Shown in pieces: positions 36,114-46,549 of a stretch of DNA of 64,000 bases. The stretch's first letter is position 1. Every line of letters begins with the position of its first letter. Origin of the DNA: Adiantum capillus-veneris. Lineage: Eukaryota; Streptophyta; Polypodiopsida; Polypodiales; Pteridaceae. The position numbers and the translations under genes are program-made. Location of the stretch: the NCBI GenBank assembly GCA_014529385.2, contig CM043959.1:9946809-10010808 (forward strand), written 5' to 3'. The notes beneath the pieces were generated by a model. It did not search any database and was not told where the DNA came from. It was given only the letters and a program-made list of their open reading frames with translations.

Positions 36114-36575
36114 AACAGGACATAAAATGTCCTTTCAAGGCTTTGGAAAAAAATTCAATACACCTTGTATACATGTGAAGTATCAAGAGTCCTTACGTGA
36201 GCTTGATTATTTGGTCATGACAAGATTCCAAAGGTAATGTAGTATTGTATTTAATTGAAAAAAGAATATTTTTATGATTAACCCCATGCTACACCCCGTA
36301 GAGAAGTTTTCACACAACCAATCTATCTTTCTCATTTACTTCAATGGGTTCCTAATGTAAGTATAAGGTTTTTGAATACAACGTGTCACGTGAAAATCGA
36401 CGCGTTGAAGTGATTCAAGACAAGGGACAAGAGAAGTGGCATCTAGACACCTCTCAAGGCTCCTATGATAATCATAGGGTTTGAGAGCCTCATCCGAACA
36501 CAAAAACACACCCATATACCACACACAAAATCTGGAAAATATAGGGGTACCTCCTAGTTTTTTTGTATCACGGAC
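36114..36575. repeat. Second copy of the 9.47-9.94 kb repeat
   Basis: Aligns with 9474-9938 along its length, including a conserved CATGACAAG segment and the TTTTTTTGTATCACG end. Both copies translate to a shared VRDTKKLGG stretch on the minus strand, which is a by-product of the repeat, not a gene. Confidence 0.7.
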
Positions 36576-36589
36576 TGAGCAAGGGTTCA

Positions 36590-36592
<3 letters not shown>

Positions 36593-36649
<57 letters not shown>
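36593..36649. repeat. (GA)n microsatellite
   Basis: Twenty-eight GA units starting right after the end of the 36.1-36.6 kb repeat. Confidence 0.97.
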
Positions 36650-36653
<4 letters not shown>

Positions 36654-37001
36654 CCATGTTTCTTAGCCAACACATGAGAACCTCTAAGCACGCATACTCA
36701 ATGCTTCAAGAAAACGGATGATTGATATGAGCATCTCAGCTATAACAAAACCACAACATATAGGCTAGACAAAACTAGCACCACAATGGTTAGACTTTCA
36801 GGTCCCATTCAACACAAAGCACATACTAAAAATCTAGCCGCCCCATGCATTGTCTCAAGGCCAAGAGAGCCCTCTCCACCTTGCAACCCTCCTACAACGT
36901 CTTAATCAAGGCAAGGGCTAAACACACGAAACATCAATCAAACAATCAACAAAACAATAGGATGCTTGAAACACTTAAACTTGTACAGATTCCATGATGT
37001 T
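36650..37001. other. Unassigned sequence left of TIR copy 2
   Basis: No ORF or recognisable repeat. It was continuous with 38346 onward before the TIR element inserted. Confidence 0.5.
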
Positions 37002-37004
37002 TAG

Positions 37005-38345
37005 CACTAGGTTGGTAACCTAACAGGACATAAAAGTGTCCTTTCAGGGTTTTGAAAAAAACCTCCAAAACCATAGTAGATCCACTCATTTTGTAAAATC
37101 CTTTCATGAGGTTATAGTTCAAGGCCTACTACACATGGAAAAAATAAGAAACTTGTAAAATTTCTCATCTTTTGGTCACACCAAGCCTCCAAAGTTGATG
37201 GACCATTACATTTTCATCAAAACAGTCATTTCTTACGTTTTGTTGCATAAAAATAAGATTAGGGATTTTTGTAGGACTTGAGATAAATTCCCTAGTTGAC
37301 TTCAATGGCTTGGTGATCAAAACATATGATTGCTTCTCACTCACTATTTTTTGTTTTGCCAAAAGAAATAGGTACACAAAAGTTGAATTTTTACCATTCT
37401 GCAAACCTATCATCAAACTTTCTATAGCCACGCTCAATACAAACAATATATGCATGTTTTCTTAGTTCCCTATTGTCCTTTAGGTTCATAAGAAGATATG
37501 GAGCATGTCAAAAGAATAATACATCTCTTACCAAGGGGAATCTTGGGGACAAAGATGAAGTACTAAATACAACAAACATGAAAAAACTGGGCTCAACATT
37601 ATGAGTTGTAGAATCCCATAGAAACTATTCAATATCTAGTCAAATTTGATCCTTATGACTAGATCTGGTTACTACCTACAAGATGCATGTAGTTGTCACA
37701 AGAAACTTGAACAATATTGAAAAAGGTATACTTGATATACTAGAATGTTTCGTTTTCTTCTATAATTGAAAAAATCAACCATCATTGTCTACTATGAAAA
37801 ATAGGGTATTAGGTGCCCCAAAACTCAAGGAATATTATCTTTATGTTACAATATGCAACATAGAAAATCAAAACTACATTTGGATATCATGAAAGCCACC
37901 AAAAAAATCATAGAAGAGCTAAAATTGGCTAAAAAACAGGATTTGACAATTTTTGTAATTTGGTCATAACTTACAACTTTAACATTTATTTCTCCCTAGA
38001 AGCATCTAGACATGTTGAGGACTATTAAAGATAGTTCTCTAGCATTATAGACCTCACAAACATGAATTCTAGAGTGGTATAGTTGCAAAAAGTTGAAAAA
38101 AGCCAAAAACAGGACCCGTTTTTTCACACAGTTTAGGTTGTGAAATGTTGTGCAACGACAAGGTTAAAGATGGAATTGATATTCCAAAAAAACGTCGAGT
38201 TTTTTTCAGCTCATGAGACAACTTTCTAGATAGATAGCACCTCAAAATCCATTTTGAAACTCTTGACATAATTCAAGGAAAATGGTCACTTAATAGGACA
38301 TAAAAGTTTTCGAGGACATAAAAGTGTCCCATTACCAACCTAGTG
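37005..38345. mobile_element. Non-autonomous TIR element, TTAA-flanked, copy 2
   Basis: Length 1341, alignable with copy 1 along its whole length (about 80-85% by eye). Ends are CACTAGGTTGGTAAC and an inverted partner reading ATTACCAACCTAGTG. Flanks are TTAG on the left and TTAA on the right. The two bases that differ from copy 1 in the TIR differ in both ends together. Confidence 0.75.
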
Positions 38346-38349
38346 TTAA

Positions 38350-39700
38350 AAAACGCAACACAAGGGAAAACCATCAAGACATGCAGCCCAAAACCACCTC
38401 TTCTTTGATGAGGCCACCAAAATGAGCATACAATTGTAGAAGCAGTCTCCAACTCCTATCGTCTCTTCTCTTTGGCAAACACTATTCAAAGCACTTTGCA
38501 TTCATGGATCTAGCAAGAATTAGGAAAAGGGTTTGGCTATTTACACTCACAAGCTAGCATCACATTATGCAAGGCTTCTTGTGCAAATCTTGGAGCCTCT
38601 CTCTCACTTCCTCTCGCAGTCTTCTTCTCTAGAATTCTCACTTCTTCTTGTCATGTGTTTAAAAAGAGAGGCCCTGCTTTTATAGGTTCTCAAAGGGATT
38701 ATAATTTTCATGATCACTTTTAATTACGCATAACAAAGCTTTGCTTAGGAGTAATATGATGTGGGTGAGGAGATATGTGGCAGGACTAGATTTGAGGTTG
38801 GTAGGTTAGAACTCTAGTTAGTATTTTTTACATAATAGAAAATGACAATGTACAAGGGCAGGTTGTGTAAAATGAGAAATTACAACAAACTTGGGTAGGA
38901 TTACAGTCTATCTTACCTGTCAGTGTTGAAGAAATAAAGAATGACCGCCCTCATCTTTTACATCCGGTGCTTGGAATCCGGTTGAATTAGTTTCTCTCCC
39001 ACTAATTGCAACCTTCTATCCACTTTGTCATAGGTGGAATAAACTAAACGAATTTGGAGCATTAGAGATGTGTGCATTAGAAGGAGAAAAGGAAAAGAGG
39101 TTACTTATGGTAGAGAGTTGCAAAAATATGAATGTATATACAATGGCGGCCATGGTGACTTCTAGTGATGCTAGATTTTCCTTATGCTACTAATGGTGGT
39201 GTGTGTGTGTTTGTGTGTATGTGGAAAGAGAGTGTGTAAGGAAATAAAAATGTGTAAAAAGAGAATGGGCTATTTGGAAGTGGATAAATGCATTTTAGGG
39301 CCTGAGAGAGGCCCGAATAATTCCCTGAGGGTGAACTATCTAAGGACACCTACTTTGTCTTAAAGAAGAACAAGCCATCGGTGTAACTAACACACTCGAT
39401 AAAGCTTTGTAGGGGACACACTCGTACTAGGCATAGGTCTGGCTATACTGGGTCTAGAGGGACCATATTCCTAAAGGTTATGTGTGTATGCAACCTGCTC
39501 GAGCAGCGGAATCCAAGTTAAGGACTTCATATAGGACATGCATGATTGCTCGAGTAACTCAATAGTGAAAATCATAAAAATGAAATAAAAGTGTTGACCA
39601 CACCAGGTATTGCATATAGGATAGGGTTTTAAATATGCTTACCTAAACACTCGCCAAAGCCTGGCCAATCATGCATGGTCCACATGAGAATGCCTTGCAC
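38350..39700. other. Gene-free interval with a possible minus-strand promoter
   Basis: No protein-like ORF. The minus strand carries ACCTATAAAAGCAGGG at about 38674-38689, a good TATA box, followed downstream by a purine-rich leader. This resembles an LTR U3/R boundary, but no partner LTR or PBS was found. A short (GT)n is at 39196-39222. Confidence 0.4.
38677..38684 (-). promoter_or_regulatory. Candidate TATA box
   Basis: The minus strand reads TATAAAAG. It could be an LTR promoter remnant. No gene follows it. Confidence 0.35.
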
Positions 39701-39719
39701 AAGGCATTTTGTCATCCGT

Positions 39720-40075
39720 TGATCAGTTGGGACATGTTAACCTCATCGATCCCTATCCACAAGATTTGAAGCTCTTCTATAAGTGGTTCCAGATAGACAT
39801 CCGTGTTCTTTGCCTTGTACTTTCTTGGGACAATCGGTGACAATAGCAGATGGTCCTTCTTGACAGATAACCATGATGGAAGATTATAGTTAACTAAGCA
39901 AATAGGTCATGTGCTCCATGACAAACTCCATAATCCAAATGGGTTCCCTCCATCCATCGCCACACCAAAATGGATACAACAAGGCTCACCCTTGAATGTA
40001 GACCATATTTCTTCTATGTGCTTACATGAATGGCAGTCAGCACAAACTTGCATAACTTCCACTTGTATCTCATTG
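39720..40075 (-). pseudogene. CACTA tnp2 transposase fragment, central part
   Basis: The minus strand encodes FGVAMDGGNPFGLWSLSWST followed in another frame by CLVNYNLPSWLSVKKDHLLL and NTDVYLEPLIEELQILW. These match the tnp2 segment of the CACTA at 57.8-58.05 kb (MAMDRVNPFGLRSSSWST, NMDVYLAPLVDELQELW). Upstream it fuses to the transposase-like gene below, so it is a fragment landed at the end of that gene. At least one frameshift near 39900. Confidence 0.8.
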
Positions 40076-42250
40076 TGTCGCACAAGTCTTGCGATACACT
40101 CTTCTCTTATTTTTGCAGGCTCCATATTCCAAGAATAATATATATGGAGGATAAGCAACTTGTCAAGAATTTGTAGACATGAATGAAGAGTGCACACATG
40201 CACATTTATGAGAGTAGTTGGTAGAATAGGATCCCAATTTGGATCGTCCATGTCTTGATTAGGGGGTACACTCTTCTTATAGCTGAGGATATCTTGACAC
40301 CATTGTTGTAGTGCTTTATCCATTGTTTGTGTAGTGGACACACCTTTCGCAGACTTGACTGCAGCTTTGCCACCCTTACCCTTACCACCCTTTGACTTGC
40401 TGGCCTTAGAACCCTTGCCCTCAATTCCTAATGAGACTTAAATGTGGCAATAATAAATGCATGGAAACAGGGTCATTGCACCTTTCTTGCACCCTAACAT
40501 ACATGCATGCCTAGAGATGGGAGATTTTAATCCAGCCGATGTGAAGAGACTTTTTATTTTCCATGAACTCCCGTATTGGAGTGACCTACTTATTAATCAT
40601 GTGCACGACCCAGTGCACATTTTCTAGAATTTGGGGGAGATCCTATGGAAGACCATCACTGGAAAAAAGGAGAGCAAGGCCCAAAGAGACGACCTACATG
40701 CCATTGCACCTTGCTTGCACCCTAACATACACTTGAGTGTTTTCAAGTCTTTTGCCAAATGCCACTCCACTTGGAACGTACCCATACCTGAAACCTACAA
40801 TCCTTGTCTTTCTTGTTGTTGCCAAATGAAATCAACAATTGGGGTGTGATTAAAATACCATTTGAGGGACTCATGTATCTCATGTGGGAGATCAAAAGCT
40901 TCCAGTCACCAAATATTCTTCTCGGACTAAACACCTAAACAGGTGTTTTTCTTATCGTTGGCATTTAGCTCAACATCGACCCCCACCAACGCTCTGTTCA
41001 TAAGCGTAGCGCTTACCCTTTTGAGCCGTTGACATTTGACAAACTAGCACTCATCAAGATTCATCACAAATATAACTTTGCCATCACACTCTTCCTGTGT
41101 CAACCCATAAAATATGATCATTGACTCCTGGAGTTTGAACAAGTCAACATAGAAATTATTGAACTCATTGTAACGAAAGGAATTGCTCTCTTCTAATGGC
41201 AGGGTATCCTTCACATATTGAAATCCACCCAACAAGCTTGCAACATCATTATTGGCTAACCTTTTTGCAATGCTGACACCTTAAGGTGTTGGCATCAAGC
41301 TAAACAAACCTGTTGTGTTGTGATCTATTGTGACAAAACTATACAAAGCTTTGTAGGCCTTGAAACTTATTCCTATGTTGTCACACACCTACATCATCTC
41401 TTGAGGCAACACAATTCTCTTTAGCTCATTGAAATACTTGTGGTGCAAAACATTAGCAATGCCATCATTGGATGGATCATCCAATGGCTCCACAAACTCC
41501 TTTGATTTGATGATATGCTATAGTAGAGTATGTCCAGTCGTTTGAGCATCAAAATTGATTCACATCATCATCTGAGCCAAGTTCCTGCATATTGAAATAA
41601 TATTACAATAGCCTTCAAGAAATGTAAGAAAATAGAAGCTTGTATTTGTATTCCTACCGAGTTTGATGGATACATTTCTTTCAAGATCCATCGCTTGAAG
41701 ATAGCATTGACATCGCATGTCTCTTGCGCTTGAGAACGTGGTAGTCAAATGGAATGTGTGTGAGATGATCGATTTGTTAATGCATATTACATGTAGTGTT
41801 TTGTAGCTGAACATAATTGTCTAGACGGTGCCCTTGCTCTATTTTTTGATGCTCTTCTTTTTCAATAAGCTCTAATATCTCGTTGTTTAGCTGCTCTTCT
41901 TCTCGTTGGCTTCCTCTCTGACTTGCTGAATTTCTTTCACGTACTTCTCGTGCAATGATGAATAAGCATCACAAAGATGTTTTCTTGCTTCCCTTTCCTT
42001 GAAAAAAGCTGAATATAATCTCCAACAGTAGCCAAACAATCCATCTCTTCCATCTCCAATAAAATGCAGTAGCTCAGTGATATTACAAAACGCCGGTGAT
42101 GCATCGATCATTCGATTGCCAGGGTAAATATGTCCATCAAACCATAAGCTGATTGCCTTGCACCCAAGGTTTTGTAGCTGATCTCTAGAATTAGGAATTA
42201 GAAGTTCCAAGAACATTAGCATACTCCTGCTCTAAATCAACATTTAGTCG
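40076..42250 (-). pseudogene. Decayed gene of an unclassified transposase-like family (family 1)
   Basis: The minus strand encodes, in order, LQNLGCKAISLWFDGHIYPG (about 42170), HLCDAYSSLHEKYVKEIQQV (about 41950), MFSYKTLHVICINKS and FYFLTFLEGYCNI (41.6-41.8 kb), LGGFQYVKDTLPLEES and VIFVMNLDECQFVK (41.0-41.23 kb), a segment LKTLKCMLGCKQGAM (about 40720), a Lys/Gly-rich linker (40.35-40.43 kb) and PNWDPILPTTLINVHVCTLH (about 40220). I recall multi-copy plant proteins with this layout, probably transposon-encoded, but cannot name the superfamily. Several stops and frameshifts. A tnp2 piece interrupts it at 40504-40701. Confidence 0.55.
40504..40701 (+). mobile_element. tnp2 fragment inserted in the family-1 gene, flanked by a 30-bp direct repeat
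   Basis: The plus strand encodes KRLFIFHELPYWSDLLINHV, HDPVHIF and LGEILWKTITGKKESKAQRD, matching tnp2 at 58.49-58.62 kb. Directly on both sides is the same 30-bp stretch of the host gene (40474-40503 and 40702-40731, one mismatch). The fragment has no TIR, so this looks like capture of a DNA piece during break repair rather than transposition. Confidence 0.8.
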
Positions 42251-42582
42251 ATATCGTTTTGACTTGTTAATAATGTCTTGCAATGGTAGGGTATTGATTG
42301 ACATTTGTGTTAGTTAATCAAGAAAATTAGAGAGAATGCGTAATGGTGACTGCTACAAGTGGGTGAAGGTGGCCATGGAGGAAATAAGTGGGAAGTACTC
42401 AGAGCTAGGAGAAAAGCATTATGTTGTGGAGGGAAGAAAGAGAGGGAGTGCAGCTCAATCTCCTTTGAATTCAAATTGTTGATCATGAGTGTAGAGAGAG
42501 AAATGTTGTTGCACATAGAGATAATGGGGTTTTCCATTTCTCTCAGAGCTGGCGCTAGAGTGGGAGAAGCATGAGGGAGAGA

Positions 42583-42585
<3 letters not shown>

Positions 42586-42659
<74 letters not shown>
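42586..42659. repeat. (GA)n microsatellite
   Basis: Thirty-seven uninterrupted GA units. It explains the SLSLSL and ERERER ORFs on the two strands. Confidence 0.98.
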
Positions 42660-42663
<4 letters not shown>

Positions 42664-42946
42664 AAAGAGGGAAGATCTGCAACCTTGGAGGATCTCCACT
42701 TTGTCAAAAAGAGGCAGCAAAGAATGTTCCTTATTGATTGGGAGCGGAAGTGACAAAAGAGAAAATGGGGTAAAAGAAAGAGAGAGAGTTAGCACACATT
42801 CTAGACAGAGAATGCAATGAGAGAATGTGGAAAATATGCTCTCCTAGCAAGGGGGCTGAAAAGCAAGAGAGAGTGTTTTATATGCTTGACATAGAAGAAG
42901 GGTGGGAAAAGGGCATTTTAAAATTCATTTACCCACCTCTCTTTTG

Positions 42947-43335
42947 GGTTACTAAATTTCGTCCGACCGCTAAAAATCTTCTTACTAACTTCGGCATGGA
43001 TTATCATAAAATTCATGCATGCCCTAATGATTGTATACTCTTTTTCAATGAGTGAAAAATTAGAACTATGTTCCAAATGTGGATCAAATAGGTATAGAGA
43101 GGGCACACAAGAAAAATTGTCTTAGCAAAAAAAAATTCAACACTTTCCTATCATTCCAAGAATAAAGAGCAAGTTTAGACGCAAGTCTATAGCCACTTTG
43201 ATGATATGGCATACAAATACTAGATCCACCTTGTATGAAATTTGTGATTGTTGTTCCTCAAATGGAAGACATCGCTCAAACCAATTATTGATTGTGGGGG
43301 AGACCTTGGCTATGCCAAGAGAGAACCAAGAAAAA
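42947..43335 (+). pseudogene. CACTA tnp2 transposase fragment, N-terminal part
   Basis: The plus strand encodes TAKNLLTNFGMDYHKIHACP then NDCILFFNE, and then, in shifting frames, FPIIPRIKSKF-like and LMIWHTNTRS-like segments. They match 57.50-57.75 kb (LLTSVGLDYNKIHACPNDCI, FPIIPRMKSMF, LMRWHSTNRS). Contains stops and frameshifts. No TIR nearby. Confidence 0.8.
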
Positions 43336-44260
43336 TTGGGTAGCTAATACACTCACACTTACAAAAAAGAAAAATAATAATGTCTTAGGGCATTCTTTTA
43401 CAAGCATAGCATTGCTCTTCATATTGAAGTGTGCAAAAGGCATCCACATAGAAAGGGGCTAGAGAATGACAAGAAAAAAGATATTTGGATATTAACATAG
43501 CTTTGAAATTCTTGTTTGAAATTGATGTTTTTAACATACCTTTGGTAGGCTTGTTTACAATTGATAATGCTACATTACTAATTGAGAGAGATAAAAACGT
43601 GAAAATATATATGGTTGCTAACATAACTTTGGTAGTCTTGTTTGAATTTGATGTTGCTACATTACTTGCAAGTGATAAAAAGGATAAGGGAACTGAGCAT
43701 GTGTTGGTCCCAGTAGAAACTGCCAAGAAGGAAGCATTGGATGAATAAATGAGTGTTAAATCCAAGAACTATAAAGTAAAGAAAGAACTTGAGCATTGGG
43801 CTAGATTAAATCTAGTTGTTTGGAGCGTGACAGACATAGTAGAGGAACCACATCTGCTTATAAAAGAGGATATCCACAACATTTTAGATTCAAAGATAAT
43901 AGATTGAGAAGAGATACTAGTCAAAGAAAAATCTTTCTTTGAAGAACTGTAGTTCTCTATGCAGGTTAAATAGCAAGAGCTCACTAGTTTGAAATTTGGT
44001 AGTTTTAAAGGTCCTAATTAATTGTGATAAGTACCCGGGCGGTGCAATATGTAATCATGTTAATGTATAACGTGTGTTCAAAAGGAGGGGTTTTAAAATG
44101 CAAAAGGTTTAGGAAATTTAACAGAGATACACTTAAATAATGGGTTTTTGTATTCAATTTCGGAAAAAAAAATCCTTAAATAAGAGGTCATTTTAGTCAT
44201 TCATACATGTTAACTCTACAATTGCATGTTATATATGGGGGCATTGAACGGTGAACCCCC
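43336..44260 (+). other. Unrecognised coding-like interval
   Basis: A plus ORF at 43485-43748 (87 aa, MDINIALKFLFEIDV start, charged C-terminus) is followed by further helical, charged sequence to about 43980. No family recognised. It could be retroelement debris. The ORF translations of both strands are repetitive in character (three similar NIAL/NITL-VVLF segments). Confidence 0.3.
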
Positions 44261-44269
44261 CCAGGATAA

Positions 44270-44420
44270 GTACTGATCTAGAGAGATAATTCAAAATGCA
44301 ACTTAAAGAGCTGCTTAAATATTTCAAAGATGTGTTTCATTGGTCTTACAAAGACATGAAGGTCTTGAAGACTTCATTTTCCAAACACTAGATTGTGGAT
44401 GGTAAACCTATATGGTAGTG
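44270..44420 (+). pseudogene. gypsy pol fragment (linker before RT)
   Basis: The plus strand encodes LKELLKYFKDVFHWSYKDMK, the conserved segment between protease and RT in plant gypsy elements (LxxYKDVFAWSYxDM). Short fossil fragment. Confidence 0.6.
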
Positions 44421-44669
44421 ATGATGTTGCACAAATTCAACTTACACAACCAAGGTGAAAGAAGAAGACTCTTATCCTATTCAATGTATATTTTTTTCAA
44501 AATTATTATTTCACTGGACAAGAATTTTGTTATTGTAGTGACCCTTCGAGGTCCATACGGTCACAATGGTCTTCACATTAATCATAATCAAATTTCACCA
44601 AGTGATTTAGTCCAAGACTTTGATAATGAATATACTCAAACCAATCCTTCTTAGCCATGGTAGCAGGCT

Positions 44670-44800
44670 TAGATGACATGTCAAATAATGGCTTCAAACA
44701 ATTCTTCTAGACAAGCACACCTTGAATTCAATTTTCCACATAGAAAATTTGCTACCATTGAGCTTACATGTATTGTAAAGCATTGTATTTGACATAGTAG
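44670..44800 (-). pseudogene. copia gag N-terminal fragment
   Basis: The minus strand encodes KLNGSKFSMWKIEFKVCLSR, the copia gag start pattern (KLxGxNFxxWKxxMxxxL). It is not closely related to the 21.7-26.8 kb copia. Short fossil fragment. Confidence 0.5.
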
Positions 44801-44959
44801 CTGTGGAGATGCGAAAGAAGAGAAAAAAGACGATGGAGGACGAGCTGTCCCAGGACCCCAAAAAGAGTAGTGGCATACTCCCCCCAAAAACTAGAGCATG
44901 CAAGAAGCTTTAGCTTCTTGAAGCTTTGTATCTTTTTTTTTCATGCTATATTTTTTAGA

Positions 44960-45950
44960 TTGCAGCTTTGTATCTTTTTTCCCGGCAATATAAAGTTAAG
45001 TATTCTCTCTTAGTTTCTCTCCATTCGTTCTCTGTAGTAAAAATTCGTGTGGTTGGCTCAAAACCCCCATCGCCCATTTATGAGGTAGAGCACATTGATT
45101 GCCAGCTTCCTTGCTACAAAATGTCTCTCTTCCCAGTCCATAAATATTTCGTAGTAATTGTAGACTTCAACAATGTGCTTGCTTGTGTGCATGATAAGCG
45201 CAAAGGATTGGAACCCCCAGATTTAAACACATACTTTGACAAAGTAAAGGGGGATGATACTGTAGCAGAAACGATGCAGATTTTTTCTTTCTTGGACTCA
45301 GTCAAATAGCACAAACTTTTTTGTGGTCTTGGCGCGCTTATCACAATCTTGAGAAGGGTATGGATAAGTGTCTATCTTAGGCCAAGCGTTGTCTGAGTGG
45401 GTGGCTGGCACATAATTGCTGCCATGTTAGCAGTTGGGAATTTGGAAACCCCCCAAAGCAAATGTTTTTCAGAAAACTTGAAACCTTTGGGCACCTCTTT
45501 TCTAAGTTCAGTAAGTCTTAACACTTCAGTGCTGGATGATTCCTTTTATAAGATGTACTTGAATGATCCCATAAACTTTGTCATTCTGCTTGGGATAGAA
45601 AAGCAAAATGAGAGGTAGTGAGAAAATTTCCTCAAAGAAGATGTTGCCTCATTTATAATACAGTGGGTTGAGACTCCTAACAGAGCCAAGACTGTTAGGG
45701 AATGTCCATTTGATTCCAGGATGGACGAACCTGCACAAATGAACTGGAATCTAGCACATGGAAAAGTACAGACACAACAGGAAATTCTTGCATAAAAAAT
45801 GCCAAGTCCAGCAACCAATTATAAGTGGCCACATTGGAAAGAATGGTCAGAGGATTCTACTAACTATCTGACTTTACTCCTTGGAAAAGCTAACTCACTG
45901 TAAAGCAAATTGTTCTTGTATCTAAACATGAAATTACTATGAATTTTTTT
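44960..45950 (+). other. Unrecognised ORFs
   Basis: Plus ORFs at 44968-45309 (113 aa) and 45397-45618 (73 aa), plus coding-like sequence to about 45900 (for example ECPFDSRMDEPAQMNW near 45710). I recognise no domain. The spacing suggests remains of one decayed gene, either a host gene or an old mobile or viral insertion. The upstream part (44925-45000) holds a T-rich tract. Confidence 0.35.
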
Positions 45951-45989
45951 GAAAGTCAACTATTACTACTACTGCCAACAGGAATTTGT

Positions 45990-46351
45990 GTTAAGTGTTG
46001 GTTAAGTGGTCAAGTGGTTTAAAGTGGGTGGTGGTCAAGTGGTCAATAGTGCTTGTCAAGTAGTATAAAGTGCCTCAAAGTGTTGGTCAGGTGGTCCTCA
46101 ATGGTCGAAAGAGATAGTCAAGTGGTTCAGAGTGCTTATCAAGTAGTATAAAGTGTTGGGCAGGTGGTCCAAAGTGGTCCAAAGAGCTGGTCAAGTGGTT
46201 AAGGTGGTTGTTAAGTGGTGGTTAAGTAGTACAAAGTGTAGTCCAAGTGGTTCAGGGGTTTGGTCAAGTGGTTCAAAGTGCTGCTCAGGTGGTTCAGAGT
46301 GCTTGTCAAGTGGTATAAAGTGCTGGCAAATTGGTTCAGGGGGGTGGTTAA
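45990..46351. repeat. Degenerate GTCAAGTGGT minisatellite, left block
   Basis: Irregular repeats built from CAAGTGGTTCAAAGTGCT-like units about 20-40 bases long. The block is interrupted by the LTR element at 46352-49056 and resumes at 49057. Confidence 0.85.
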
Positions 46352-46492
46352 TGTTGAGCTTAATGTGAAGCTACTCAATATATGGCTTCTCTATATATGG
46401 CACCCAGGTCCCCTCTATATATACATCATCTCATGTGTGTATTCTACACACTTTGGGATTCTATTTCTGTGCTCTCTTTCTCTCTCTCAACA
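46352..46492 (+). repeat. 5' LTR of the small LTR element
   Basis: 141 bp with TG/CA ends; preceded by the target duplication GTTAA at 46347-46351. Confidence 0.9.
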
Positions 46493-46503
46493 TGGTATCA
46501 GAG
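46493..46503 (+). other. Primer binding site of the small LTR element
   Basis: TGGTATCAGAG immediately follows the 5' LTR, complementary to initiator-Met tRNA. Confidence 0.9.
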
Positions 46504-46549
46504 TAGTACGTTTTTGTTTTTGTTTTTTCTCCTGACTGAAAACAATTCT

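Noticed and set aside
42455-42795. ORFs rich in SLSLSL and ERERER
   Set aside because: They are translations of the (GA)n tract on either strand; no coding signal beyond the repeat.
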